Shown piece by piece: positions 41,703-50,677 of a stretch of DNA of 64,000 bases (the first letter of the stretch is position 1; every line of letters starts with the position of its first letter). A program made the position numbers and the translations under genes. The notes under the pieces were generated by a model. That model was not told where the DNA came from. It ran no database searches and saw only the letters and a program-made list of their open reading frames with translations. The DNA comes from JBCCOW01 sp038749105 (GTDB taxonomy: Bacteria; Planctomycetota; Phycisphaerae; Phycisphaerales; Phycisphaeraceae): assembly GCA_038749105.1 (NCBI GenBank), contig JBCDIM010000011.1:14848-78847 (forward strand), written 5' to 3'.

Positions 41703-42734
41703 TTAGCTGCCGTACTGCTTGGCGTAGTAGTCGCGGTAAGCGCCGGACTTGACGTTGGCGATCCAGTCGGGGTTGTCGACGTACCACTTGACGGTGGCAT
41801 CGAGGGCGTCGGGCCAGGCGGAGCGGGAGGGGGTCCAGCCGAGCTCGGTCTCGATCTTGGTCGCGTCGATGGCGTAGCGGCGGTCGTGGCCGAGGCGGTC
41901 GGTGACGGGGGTGATCCAGGACTCGTCCTTGCCCATGATCTGGAGGATGGAGTGGGTGAGCTCGAGGTTGGAGCGTTCGTTGTTGCCGCCGATGCAGTAG
42001 GACGAGCCGGGGGTGCCCTTGTCGAGCACGGCGAGGATGGCCTCGGCGTGGTCGTCGACGTGGAGCCAGTCGCGGACGTTCTTGCCGTCGCCGTAGAGCG
42101 GGAGCTTTTGGCCTTCGAGGATGTTGGTGACGAAGACGGGGATGACTTTTTCGGGGAACTGGTAGGGGCCGAAGTTGTTGGAGCAGTTGGTGACGCGGAC
42201 GTCCATGCCGAAGGTGTGGTGGTAGGCCTTGGCGATCATGTCGGACGCGGCCTTGGACGACGAATAGGGCGAGGACGGTGCGTAGGGGGTGTCTTCGTGG
42301 AACTTGAGGTCGGGCTGATCGAGGGGCAGGTCACCGAAAACCTCGTCGGTGGAGACGTGGATGAAGGGCTTGGTGTTGTCGGAGTCGACGGAGCGGAGGG
42401 CATCGAGGAGGGTCTGGGTGCCGAGGACATTGGTCTCGACGAAGGGGCGGGCGTCCATGATGGAGCGATCGACGTGAGACTCGGCGGCCATGTGGACCAC
42501 GGCATCGCACTTGCTCATCAGTTCGACGGCCAGCTCGCGGTCGAGGATGTTGCCCTCGACGAAGGTGTAGCGCCCCCGGAAGTTGGGGTCGTCCTCGATG
42601 TCGCGGAGGTTCTCGGGGTTGCCGGAGTAGGTCAGGACATCGAGGTTGGTGATGGCGTGATCGGTGTGGCTGAGGGCGAACCGCACGAAGTTGGAGCCGA
42701 TGAAGCCGGAGCCGCCGGTGAGGAGGATGTGCAT
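41703..42734 (-). CDS. rfbB: dTDP-glucose 4,6-dehydratase
   Basis: Second enzyme of dTDP-L-rhamnose synthesis: converts dTDP-glucose to the 4-keto-6-deoxy sugar. An extended SDR of 343 aa with LTGGSGFIGSNFVRF at the N-terminus (NAD site), MAAESHVDRSI, STDEVFGDL (catalytic Asp-Glu in DE), and the YSSSKAASD active-site Tyr/Lys motif. It is the last gene of the four-gene operon, following rfbD by about 30 bp. Confidence 0.96.
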   Translation of the reverse strand: MHILLTGGSGFIGSNFVRFALSHTDHAITNLDVLTYSGNPENLRDIEDDPNFRGRYTFVEGNILDRELAVELMSKCDAVVHMAAESHVDRSIMDARPFVETNVLGTQTLLDALRSVDSDNTKPFIHVSTDEVFGDLPLDQPDLKFHEDTPYAPSSPYSSSKAASDMIAKAYHHTFGMDVRVTNCSNNFGPYQFPEKVIPVFVTNILEGQKLPLYGDGKNVRDWLHVDDHAEAILAVLDKGTPGSSYCIGGNNERSNLELTHSILQIMGKDESWITPVTDRLGHDRRYAIDATKIETELGWTPSRSAWPDALDATVKWYVDNPDWIANVKSGAYRDYYAKQYGS

Positions 42735-42767
42735 GGTGGTTGTAGGTGTTAGGGGGTAGGTTGTAGG

Positions 42768-43637
42768 TCAGTTAGCGGAGCTTGTGGTCTTGACCGAGTT
42801 CAGCACGTCGGAGAGGTTGTCGCGCCAGTGGGGGGCGGGGCCGATGAGGGCTTCGGTTTTCGAGAGATCGAGGACGGAGTAGGCGGGTCGCTTGGCGGGG
42901 CGGGGGTATTGGTCGGAGCTGCAGGGCTGGATGTCGCAGGCGTGGCCGAGGAGTTCGGCGATGGCCTGGGTGAACTCGAACCAGGTGCATTCGCCGCCGT
43001 CGGTGATGTGGTGGTGGCCGGTCGCGCCGGCGTCGATCATCGCGAGGGTCGAGGCGGCGAGGTGCTGGGCGGAGGTGGGTCGGCCGCGCTGGTCATCGAC
43101 GACCTGGAGGGCGTCCTTGTCGTGCGTGAGACGGGCCATGGTGAGGACGAAGTTGTTGCCCCATGGGGCGTAGACCCAGGACGTTCGCGCGTTCATCCAG
43201 CGGGCGGATGAGGCTTCGAGTGCGGCTTCACCGATGGCTTTGGATCGGCCGTAGGCGTTGAGGGGGTCGCGGGTCTGGTCGGTGGTATACGGGGCGTTGG
43301 CCTGCCCGTCGAAGACGTAGTCGGTGGAGTAGTTGACGAGCAGGGCGTCGGCGTTCTTGCAGGCGTCGGCGAGGGTGGCGACGGCGTGGCCGTTGACGAC
43401 GGTGGCGGCGTCCTCGTGTTCCTCGGCGGCATCGACGGCGGTGTAGGCGGCGCAGTTGATCACCGCGGTGAGGTCGGGGGTCACCGCGGCGCTCACGGCA
43501 GCGGGGTCGGTGAGATCCACTTCGGCCCGGCCCGCGAGGCGGTGGGTGATGCCACGCTCGGTGAGCAGCTGCGCGAACGCGTTGGCGAGCATGCCGCCGG
43601 CACCGAGGATCAGCAGGTTGTGGTCGGCGTCGGGCAT
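42768..43637 (-). CDS. rfbD: dTDP-4-dehydrorhamnose reductase
   Basis: Final step of dTDP-L-rhamnose synthesis. 289 aa from ATG 43637 (MPDADHNLLILGAGGMLANA), an SDR-type Rossmann start, with INCAAYTAVDAAEE, NYSTDYVFDG and the YGRSKAIGE catalytic motif. The long in-frame reading upstream of 43637 overlaps rfbC and is not part of the gene. Spacing to rfbC is 7 bp. Confidence 0.95.
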   Translation of the reverse strand: MPDADHNLLILGAGGMLANAFAQLLTERGITHRLAGRAEVDLTDPAAVSAAVTPDLTAVINCAAYTAVDAAEEHEDAATVVNGHAVATLADACKNADALLVNYSTDYVFDGQANAPYTTDQTRDPLNAYGRSKAIGEAALEASSARWMNARTSWVYAPWGNNFVLTMARLTHDKDALQVVDDQRGRPTSAQHLAASTLAMIDAGATGHHHITDGGECTWFEFTQAIAELLGHACDIQPCSSDQYPRPAKRPAYSVLDLSKTEALIGPAPHWRDNLSDVLNSVKTTSSAN

Positions 43638-43644
43638 GACGGGT

Positions 43645-44205
43645 TTACGCGTCGTAGACGAAGGGGCTGTCGAACTCGGCGAACGTCGGGAGTTGGCTGT
43701 CTTTGTCGGAGAGGACCGGCTCGACGTCAAGGGGCCAGTCGATGGCGAGCTCGGGGTCGTTCCAGATGATGCCGGCATCGGCTTGGGGGGCGTACAGGCC
43801 GGAGACCTTGTAGAGGAACTCGGTGTCGGGCTCGACGGTGACGAAGCCGTGGGCGAAGCCAATAGGGACGTAGAGCTGGGCGTCGTTGTCGCCGGAGAGC
43901 TCGGCGGTGACGTGCTGCCCGTAGGTTGGCGAGCCCTTGCGGATATCGACGGCGACGTCGAAGACACGGCCGGCGGTGACCCGGACGAGCTTGGCCTGGG
44001 CGTGCGGGGGCTTCTGGAAGTGGAGGCCGCGGAGGGTGCCGACGGTGGCGGACTTGGAGTGGTTGTCCTGGACGAAGCGGTCGGTGATGCCGTGCTCAGC
44101 GAGCTTGGGCTCGGAGTAGGTCTCCATGAAGAACCCGCGGTGATCGCCGAAGCGCTGGGGCGTGATGAGCTTCACGTCGGGGATGGCGAGGGGCTGGACG
44201 TTCAT
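43645..44205 (-). CDS. rfbC: dTDP-4-dehydrorhamnose 3,5-epimerase
   Basis: Cupin epimerase of the rhamnose pathway, 186 aa. Signature parts are DHRGFFMETYSE, the GTLRGLHFQ active-site strand, VAVDIRKGSPTYGQ, and FAHGFVTVEPDTEFLYKVSG. It lies between rfbA and rfbD in the operon. A family B palindromic repeat sits in the gap to rfbA. Confidence 0.96.
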   Translation of the reverse strand: MNVQPLAIPDVKLITPQRFGDHRGFFMETYSEPKLAEHGITDRFVQDNHSKSATVGTLRGLHFQKPPHAQAKLVRVTAGRVFDVAVDIRKGSPTYGQHVTAELSGDNDAQLYVPIGFAHGFVTVEPDTEFLYKVSGLYAPQADAGIIWNDPELAIDWPLDVEPVLSDKDSQLPTFAEFDSPFVYDA

Positions 44206-44218
44206 GGGGCATCGGGTC

Positions 44219-44255
44219 GGCCGAGTGCGCCCGGGCAGAGCCGGGGGCTAAAGGG
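44219..44255 (-). repeat. GC hairpin repeat, family B, directly after rfbA
   Basis: GGCCGAGTGCGCCCGGGCAG then AGCCGGGGGCTAAAGGG. It ends immediately beside the rfbA stop (44256), in the rfbA-rfbC gap, and matches the fliF-fliG copy (20096) in its GGCCGAGTGC head. Confidence 0.8.
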
Positions 44256-45143
44256 TCAGAGCCAGGGCTCGAGGTGGTCGTCGCGGAGCAGTTGGAGCAG
44301 GTACTGCCCGTAAGGGTTCTTGGACATCGTGCTGGCGACGGCTTCGAGCTGAGCGTCGTTGATCCACTGCTGCCGCCAGGCGATCTCTTCGGGGCAGGAG
44401 ATCATGGTGCCTTGGCGTTGCTCGATGGCGTGCACGAACATCGAGGCCTCAAGGAGCGACTCGTGGGTGCCCGCGTCCAGCCAGGCCATGCCGCGCGACC
44501 AGACCTGGACCTGGAGCTCGCCGGCGTCGAGGTAGCGGCGGTTGAGGTCGGTGATCTCGAGCTCACCGCGGGGCGAGGGCTGGAGTTCTTGTGCGTATTG
44601 CGTGACGTGCTTGTCGTAGAAGTACAGGCCGGGGACCGCGAAGTGGGACTTGGGCTTGTCGGGCTTCTCTTCGAGGGAGATGGCTTTGCCGTCGGCGTCG
44701 AACTCGACGACGCCGTAGCGCTGCGGGTCGCGGACGGGGTAGCCGAAGACGGTGGCGCCTTTCGTGAGTCCTGTGGCGGCGTTCAGTGTGGTGCGGAGGC
44801 CCGAGCCGTAGAAGATGTTGTCGCCGAGGATCAGGCAGGTGGGCTGGTCGGCGTGGAAGTCGGGCTTGAGGAGGAAGGCCTGGGCGAGGCCCTTGGGTTC
44901 GGGCTGCTCGACGTATTCGAAGTGCATACCCCACTGGGAGCCGTCGCCAAGCATGGTCTCGAAGAGCGGCAGGTCGCGGGGCGTGGAGATGATCAAGACC
45001 TCGCGGATGCCGGCGAGCATAAGCACCGACAGCGGGTAGTAGACCATCGGCTTGTTGTAGACCGGCAGCAGCTGCTTGGAGACCCCGAGGGTGAGCGGGT
45101 GCAGCCGGGTGCCGTGTCCGCCGGCGAGGATGATGCCCTTCAT
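44256..45143 (-). CDS. rfbA: Glucose-1-phosphate thymidylyltransferase
   Basis: First enzyme of the dTDP-L-rhamnose pathway (RmlA), 295 aa from ATG 45143: KGIILAGGHGTRLHPLTLGV with the nucleotidyl-transfer signature GGxGTRLxPLT, LLPVYNKPMVYYPLSVLMLA, LGDNIFYGSGL, and VFGYPVRDPQRYGVVEFD. It leads the operon and its promoter region is shared with the divergent glycosyltransferase. An in-frame upstream extension is not supported. Confidence 0.96.
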   Translation of the reverse strand: MKGIILAGGHGTRLHPLTLGVSKQLLPVYNKPMVYYPLSVLMLAGIREVLIISTPRDLPLFETMLGDGSQWGMHFEYVEQPEPKGLAQAFLLKPDFHADQPTCLILGDNIFYGSGLRTTLNAATGLTKGATVFGYPVRDPQRYGVVEFDADGKAISLEEKPDKPKSHFAVPGLYFYDKHVTQYAQELQPSPRGELEITDLNRRYLDAGELQVQVWSRGMAWLDAGTHESLLEASMFVHAIEQRQGTMISCPEEIAWRQQWINDAQLEAVASTMSKNPYGQYLLQLLRDDHLEPWL

Positions 45144-45212
45144 GGGGAGGTCCTGGGGTCGATTGGGGGGCGCTGATGCGTACCGGTAGCCCGGCGAGCG
45201 CGGCATTCTAAT

Positions 45213-45225
45213 CCGCTATTAGCGG
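45213..45225. promoter_or_regulatory. Palindrome in the divergent rfbA / glycosyltransferase control region
   Basis: CCGCTA-T-TAGCGG is a perfect 13-nt palindrome in the 262-bp spacer (45144-45405) between the rhamnose operon and the glycosyltransferase gene. Its position suggests an operator, but no regulator is identified. Confidence 0.35.
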
Positions 45226-45405
45226 GATCGGGCTGTTGCCGGGGCGGCTTGAGGCAGCGGGTGCGACCGGTGGCCGATCGCGGAGTGATCAACGGCTATC
45301 GGACGTGGCCCGCGTGCTGTTACCATGGCGGGTCGGGATGCGGGTTGGGGCCGGCTCAGGCGGGCGAGTTGGATACCCGCGGGTTTCACGCTTCCCGGAG
45401 TGACG

Positions 45406-47769
45406 ATGGCTGAGGTTCAAAGTCCCAAAGATCCGCGTTCGGCACACACACGCCGGGGGCTGAACAGCGTCGCCCTTCTGGGCTCGTACCTGCCCCGCCG
45501 CTGCGGGATCGCCACCTTCACGCACGACCTGGCCGAGGCCCTCGCCGACGCCGACCCGGCGATCAATACCCGCACCGTGGCGATGAACGATCGCCCCGAG
45601 GGCTACCGCTACGACGGCCGCGTCGGGTTCGAGATCAACCAGAGCCGCATGGCCGAGTACCGCCTCGCCGCCGACTTCCTCAACATGGCCCACACCGACG
45701 TGCTCTGCGTGCAGCACGAGTTCGGCATCTTCGGCGGCGAAGCCGGCAGCCACCTCTACGAGATGCTCCGCCGGCTGCGCATGCCCGTCGTCGCGACCTG
45801 CCACACCGTCCTCAAGGACCCCGAGCCGCACTACCGACGTAGCGCCCTGACCCTCTTCGAGCACTGCGACCGCCTGATCGTCATGGCCGAGCGGGCCGTC
45901 GAGTTCCTGACCACCATCTACCAGGTCCCACGCGAGAAGATCGCGCTAATCCCTCACGGCATCCCCGACGTCCCGTTCGTCGACCCCAACTTCTACAAAG
46001 ACCAGTTCAACGTCGAGGGCAAGAAGGTCATCCTCACCTTCGGCCTGCTCGGGCCGTCCAAGGGCATCGAGAACATGATCGAGGCCCTGCCCGACATCGT
46101 GGCAAAGCACCCCGACGTGGTCTATCTGGTGCTCGGCGCAACGCACCCGGGTGTGCTCGCCCACGCCGGCGAAGACTACCGCCTCGGGCTCCAACGCCAG
46201 GCCCAGGACCTCGGCGTGGCCGACCACATACGCTGGTTCGATAAGTTCGTCACCCACGAAGAACTCACCGCCTTCCTCGGTGCCGCCGACGTCTACGTCA
46301 CCCCTTACAACAACGAAGCCCAGATCACCTCTGGCACCCTCGCCTACGCCCTGGGCACCGGCAAGGCCACCGTCGCCACGCCGTACTGGCACGCTCAGGA
46401 GATGCTCGCTGACGGCCGCGGCACGCTGGTACCGTTCCGCGATCGCCAAGCCCTCACCGACGCCATCAACCACCTGTTCGACAAAGAGGTCGACCGCCAC
46501 GCGATGCGCAAGGCCGCCTACCTCCACACCCGGCAGATGCGCTGGAGCCGTGTCGCCGACCAATACCTCGACGTCTTCGAGCAGGTCGTCAAGGAGCGTC
46601 ACCAACAGCCCAAGCCGCTCGCGCTGCGCATCCACAGCCCGGGCCAAAACCCGGGGCAGGCCCAGCTCTCCGAGATCAAGCTCGACCACCTCGCCGCCCT
46701 CACCGACTCCTGCGGCGTCATGGCCCACGCCAAGGTCACCGTCCCCGACCGCCGCTCCGGCTACACCACCGACACCAACGCCAACGCCCTCGTTGCCGTC
46801 CTCTTCGCCCAGGACCACGTCGCCTACACCACCGGCGGCGAGCTCGACCGACTGGCCCACAAGTACCTCGCCTTCCTCTTCCACGCCTTCGACCCCGACG
46901 CGAACCGCTTCCGCGCCCAAATGTCCTATGCCCGCCAGTGGGACGCCGAGCCGTTCTCTGAAGACACCCACGGCCGATGCGTCCGCGCCCTCGGCGAGAC
47001 CGTCGCCCGCTCCCTCAACGACGGGCACGTCACCCTCGCCGCCGAGCTGTTCCGCAAGTCCCTGCCCGCCTGCGAAGCCTTCGAACACCCGCACGGCATG
47101 GCCTACTCCCTAATCGGGATCCACGCCTACCTCAAGCGCTTCTCCGGCGACTCCGACGCCCGCCGCGTCCGTGAGTCCCTCGCCGAGCAGCTCTTCGATC
47201 GCTTCAAGACCAACCACTCCGACGACTGGCCCTGGCCCAACGACGAGGTCACCTACACCGCCGCCCGCCTGCCCCACGCCCTGCTGCTCTGCGGCCGATG
47301 GATGTTCCGCGACGACATGATCCAGACCGCACTCCACAGCCTCCAGTGGCTCAACCGCGTCCAGTCCGGCGAGCACGACCGCTTCGCCCCCGTCGGCTCT
47401 GAGGGCTGGTACCCCCGCGGCGGCGACAAGGCCCGCTTCCATCAACTCCCCTCCGAGGCCGCCGGCGCGATCGACGCCAACCTCGAAGCGTTCCGTGTCA
47501 CCCAAGACCCCACCTACCAGGCCCGCGCCCGCCGATGCCTCGACTGGTTCCTCGGCGACAACGACGTCCGGCTCCCGCTCTACGACCCCAACACCGGCGG
47601 CTGCTACGACAAGCTCCTGCCCCACGGCCTCGACGAGAACCAGTCCGCCGAGGCCACCATCGCCTGGCTCATGTCCCTGCTCAGCCTCTACGAACACGAG
47701 GACGACCAGACCTCACCCACCGAAACCTCACTCCCGCCAGCCGCAACGCCCGCTTCCGCCGACGCCTGA
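45406..47769 (+). CDS. Two-domain glycosyltransferase (GT4-type plus C-terminal helical domain)
   Basis: 787 aa from ATG 45406, with a strong GGAG site 6 nt upstream. The N-terminal half (about 1-400) is a GT-B family 4-like enzyme: GSYLPRRCGIATFTHDLAEA, QHEFGIFGGEAGSHLYEMLR, LTFGLLGPSKGIENMIEALP and the C-terminal nucleotide-sugar part TPYNNEAQITSGTLAYALG. The second half (about 440-780) resembles an alpha/alpha-barrel domain, ending LPLYDPNTGGCYDKLLPHGL, then DENQSAEATIAWLMSLLSLY, a tail I have seen fused to such enzymes. It lies back to back with the rhamnose operon, suggesting cell-surface glycan assembly; donor and acceptor are unknown. Confidence 0.88.
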   Translation: MAEVQSPKDPRSAHTRRGLNSVALLGSYLPRRCGIATFTHDLAEALADADPAINTRTVAMNDRPEGYRYDGRVGFEINQSRMAEYRLAADFLNMAHTDVLCVQHEFGIFGGEAGSHLYEMLRRLRMPVVATCHTVLKDPEPHYRRSALTLFEHCDRLIVMAERAVEFLTTIYQVPREKIALIPHGIPDVPFVDPNFYKDQFNVEGKKVILTFGLLGPSKGIENMIEALPDIVAKHPDVVYLVLGATHPGVLAHAGEDYRLGLQRQAQDLGVADHIRWFDKFVTHEELTAFLGAADVYVTPYNNEAQITSGTLAYALGTGKATVATPYWHAQEMLADGRGTLVPFRDRQALTDAINHLFDKEVDRHAMRKAAYLHTRQMRWSRVADQYLDVFEQVVKERHQQPKPLALRIHSPGQNPGQAQLSEIKLDHLAALTDSCGVMAHAKVTVPDRRSGYTTDTNANALVAVLFAQDHVAYTTGGELDRLAHKYLAFLFHAFDPDANRFRAQMSYARQWDAEPFSEDTHGRCVRALGETVARSLNDGHVTLAAELFRKSLPACEAFEHPHGMAYSLIGIHAYLKRFSGDSDARRVRESLAEQLFDRFKTNHSDDWPWPNDEVTYTAARLPHALLLCGRWMFRDDMIQTALHSLQWLNRVQSGEHDRFAPVGSEGWYPRGGDKARFHQLPSEAAGAIDANLEAFRVTQDPTYQARARRCLDWFLGDNDVRLPLYDPNTGGCYDKLLPHGLDENQSAEATIAWLMSLLSLYEHEDDQTSPTETSLPPAATPASADA

Positions 47770-47901
47770 CCCCTCGAACCGCCGGCACCGCGGCGCCACG
47801 CCCGCAAACATTGACGCTCCCCCAACCCCAGCCGCTCGCCGCTGGCTATCCTTCTCATCCCCGTCCCACCCACCAATCCCCCCTCCACGGCTAATCACCC
47901 C

Positions 47902-49281
47902 ATGCCCGAAGCCTCTCACGACCTGCTCGTCATCGGTGCCGGCCCCGCCGGCTACGTCGCCGCCATCCGCGCTGCCCAGCTCGGCCTCGACACCGCCATC
48001 GTCGAAAAGGAAAAAGCCCTCGGCGGCACCTGCCTCCGCGTCGGCTGCATCCCCTCAAAAGCCCTCCTCGAGTCCTCCGACCACTACGAGCACGCCCGCC
48101 ATGGCCTCACCGCCCACGGCATCATCGCCGCCGAGATTAAGCTCGACCTCGAAGCGATGATGCTCCGCAAAGACAAGGTCGTCAAAACCCTCACCGGCGG
48201 CGTCGCCGCCCTCATGAAGAAGAACAAGGTCAAGGTCTACTCGGGCCACGCCGCCTTCAACGCCGACAAGACCGTCACCGTCGGCAAGGACACCATCACC
48301 GCCAAGAACACCCTCATCGCCACCGGCTCCGTCCCCGCGTCGCTCCCCGGCATCGACCTGTCGCTTGACCGCGTGGACACCTCCACCGACGCGATCGCCT
48401 ACGACGCGGTCCCCAAGAAGCTCGTCGTCATCGGGGCCGGCTACATCGGCATCGAGCTCGGCTCGGTCTGGCGGCGTCTCGGTGCCGAGGTCACCGTCCT
48501 GGAATACCTCGACCGCATCCTGCCGGGCATGGACGCCGACCTCGCCAGCGAAGCCAAACGCACCTTCGAAAAGCAGGGCCTGACCTTCCAGCTCAACACC
48601 AAAGTCACCGGCGTCAAGACCACCGACTCGGGCGTCAGCATCGAAGTCGAAGGCGGCGACCCCATCGAAGCCGACCGCGTCCTCGTCGCCGTCGGCCGCA
48701 AGCCCAACACCGAAAACCTCGGCCTCGACAACATCGGTGTCAGCCTGACATCACGCGGACAGATCGAAGTCAACGCCCACTTCCAGACCGCCGCCGAAAA
48801 CGTCTACGCGGTCGGCGACGTGATCCCCGGCCCGATGCTCGCCCACAAGGCCGAGGAAGAAGGCGTCGCCTGCGTCGAACTCATCGCCACCGGCACCGGC
48901 CACCTCGACTACGACACCATCCCCGGCATCGTCTACACCCACCCCGAGATCGCCACCGTCGGCAAGACCGAAGAGCAGCTCAAAGAGGCCGGCACCCCGT
49001 ACAACAAGGGCGTGTTCCCCTTCCTCGCCAACGGCCGCGCCCGTGCGATCGACCAGGCCGAGGGCAAGGTGAAGTTCCTCGCCCACGCCGAGACCGACCG
49101 CGTCCTGGGCGTGCACATCCTCGGCCCCCAGGCCGGCGACCTCATCGCCGAGTGCGCCACCGCCATGGCCTTCGGCGCCTCCGCCGAAGACATCGCCCGC
49201 GCCTGCCACGCCCACCCCACGCTCAGCGAGGCCGTCAAAGAAGCCGCCCTCGGCGTGAGCAAACGCGCGATCCACATCTAA
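47902..49281 (+). CDS. lpdA: Dihydrolipoyl dehydrogenase (E3)
   Basis: FAD-dependent pyridine nucleotide-disulfide oxidoreductase that reoxidises lipoamide in 2-oxo acid dehydrogenases or the glycine cleavage system. The length is 459 aa. FAD motif LLVIGAGPAGYVAAIRAAQL; redox-active CxxxxC in GGTCLRVGCIPSKALLES near residue 40; NAD motif VIGAGYIGIELGSVWRRLGA near residue 175; C-terminal HAHPTLSEAVKEAAL with the catalytic His-Glu. No E1/E2 genes are next to it, so the partner complex is elsewhere. Confidence 0.95.
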   Translation: MPEASHDLLVIGAGPAGYVAAIRAAQLGLDTAIVEKEKALGGTCLRVGCIPSKALLESSDHYEHARHGLTAHGIIAAEIKLDLEAMMLRKDKVVKTLTGGVAALMKKNKVKVYSGHAAFNADKTVTVGKDTITAKNTLIATGSVPASLPGIDLSLDRVDTSTDAIAYDAVPKKLVVIGAGYIGIELGSVWRRLGAEVTVLEYLDRILPGMDADLASEAKRTFEKQGLTFQLNTKVTGVKTTDSGVSIEVEGGDPIEADRVLVAVGRKPNTENLGLDNIGVSLTSRGQIEVNAHFQTAAENVYAVGDVIPGPMLAHKAEEEGVACVELIATGTGHLDYDTIPGIVYTHPEIATVGKTEEQLKEAGTPYNKGVFPFLANGRARAIDQAEGKVKFLAHAETDRVLGVHILGPQAGDLIAECATAMAFGASAEDIARACHAHPTLSEAVKEAALGVSKRAIHI

Positions 49282-49367
49282 ACCAACCCACGCCCCAGAT
49301 CAGCCAGTCGCTCAGGCAGCAACAGGCTTGAGCCCAGGCCAAAAACACCTTGGGGAGGCTTTTTTGC

Positions 49368-49416
49368 TTGACACGATAATTAGTACGCATTATTTTGATT
49401 TAAATGCGTACTAATT
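49368..49416 (+). promoter_or_regulatory. Promoter with overlapping palindromic operator upstream of the GntR regulator
   Basis: TTGACA at 49368-49373 and TATTTT at 49391-49396 with an exact 17-bp spacer form a good sigma-70-type promoter. Two inverted half-sites, AATTAGTACGCATT (49378-49391) and AATGCGTACTAATT (49403-49416), are perfect complements separated by 11 bp. One lies between the promoter boxes and the other at the predicted start of transcription. This is the geometry expected for a repressor operator, probably bound by the GntR-type product of the next gene. A weak hairpin with a T-run (around 49341-49366) may end the upstream lpd transcript. Confidence 0.8.
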
Positions 49417-49441
49417 GATTCCTGGCTCCTTTCTTTGATAC

Positions 49442-50593
49442 ATGCCTCTCGCTCGAACCCCACAAACCGACGCCAACGCCCGCACCGTCGCCAACGGTCT
49501 CCGCGGACGCATCCTCGCCGGCGACTGGCAGCCCGGTGCGCAACTGCCGACCTGGTCAACACTTGAGACCGATTTCAACGTCGCCCGGACCACCCTCGCC
49601 AAGGCCGTCCGCCAGCTCAAGCGTGACGGCTTCGTCTACTCCCGATCCACGCGTGGCATGTACGTGAGCGACCACCCCCCCCACCTCTGCCGATACGCCC
49701 TCGCCTTCCGACACCACCCCCAGGAGCCCGGCTGGCTCCGCTTCTGGTGGGCCCTCGCCAACCAGGCCACCGCCTGGAACGCCCAGGACACACAGGCCGA
49801 CGACGCCCCCGCGCCCGACAGCCCCAGCCACTCCCGCATCGTCCCGTTCTTCGGGGTCGCCGGCCCCGAGGACAACGCCAACCACCAGAAGCTCCTCAAA
49901 GAGGTCGAGGCCGACCGGCTCGCCGGCATCATCTTCGTCGGGCACCCCCCCGAGATCTCGCCCAAGCTCCTCGAACACCCCTGGCTCGCCAAGGTCGCCA
50001 TCACCACCAGCCCCGCCTGCCACCACCTGCCCCGTGTGTTCCCCGACCGCCAGTCCTTCGTGGATCGCTCGCTGGAACACCTCTCCCAGCAGCGGGCACA
50101 ACGCGTCGCCGTCCTGACCAACGGCCACCCCGGCTTCGACGCCTACGACGCCGCCATCGCCGACGCCGGCCTCCAATCCCAGCCCCACTTCCGCGTCGCC
50201 GCGTCGCTGGCCGACCCCAACTCCGCCAAACACATCGTCCAGCTTCTGCTTGACCGCCCCGCCGACCAACGCCCCGACGCCCTGATCATCACCGACGACA
50301 ACCTCGTCGAGTCCGCCCTCGCCGGCGTCCTCGCTTCGGGGCTCTCCATGCCTCAAGACCTCCGGGTCGTCGCCCACTGCAACTGGCCCATCGAGACCCG
50401 CACCCGGCTGCCGATCACACGGCTGGGCTTCGACGCCGCCGCCGTCCTCCGCACCGCCATGCAGCGCGTCGAGGCCCTCCGCCACGACCGATCTGTCCCC
50501 GACGCCACGCCCGTCCCCGCCGTCTTTGAAGACCAGGCCTCTTCGCCCCTGGTCAACGACGCCGACACCGCCATCACCGAAGAGCCGTTTTAA
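49442..50593 (+). CDS. GntR-type regulator with LacI-like sensor domain
   Basis: 383 aa. The N-terminal winged helix (about 15-75) reads RGRILAGDWQPGAQLPTWST, then VARTTLAKAVRQLKRDGFVY, typical of GntR DNA-binding domains. The remainder is a periplasmic-binding-protein-like sensor of the LacI/GalR kind (LAGIIFVGHPPEISPKLLEH, VAVLTNGHPGFDAYDAAIA, RPDALIITDDNLVESALAGV). This two-domain form is common in Planctomycetes and Verrucomicrobia and senses sugars. The palindromic operator in its own promoter suggests autoregulation. It likely controls the downstream PEP-CTERM, pseudopilin and glycosidase genes. Confidence 0.9.
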   Translation: MPLARTPQTDANARTVANGLRGRILAGDWQPGAQLPTWSTLETDFNVARTTLAKAVRQLKRDGFVYSRSTRGMYVSDHPPHLCRYALAFRHHPQEPGWLRFWWALANQATAWNAQDTQADDAPAPDSPSHSRIVPFFGVAGPEDNANHQKLLKEVEADRLAGIIFVGHPPEISPKLLEHPWLAKVAITTSPACHHLPRVFPDRQSFVDRSLEHLSQQRAQRVAVLTNGHPGFDAYDAAIADAGLQSQPHFRVAASLADPNSAKHIVQLLLDRPADQRPDALIITDDNLVESALAGVLASGLSMPQDLRVVAHCNWPIETRTRLPITRLGFDAAAVLRTAMQRVEALRHDRSVPDATPVPAVFEDQASSPLVNDADTAITEEPF

Positions 50594-50677
50594 ACGGCAC
50601 CCGACTCATTGACCGCCGAAACGCTCGGCCCACGCTCCCGATTCTCATTCGATTTCATTGCTTACTTGGAGGAACCC

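Noticed and set aside
42768..43967. A longer rfbD reading from 43967
   Set aside because: The extra 110 codons are Ser/Pro/Thr-rich and overlap rfbC in another frame; the family start is at 43637.
46638..46655. CCCGGG-CCAAAA-CCCGGG in the glycosyltransferase gene, as another in-gene repeat
   Set aside because: It is short, lacks the heads and tails of families A-E and encodes a plausible interdomain linker, so it is not counted.
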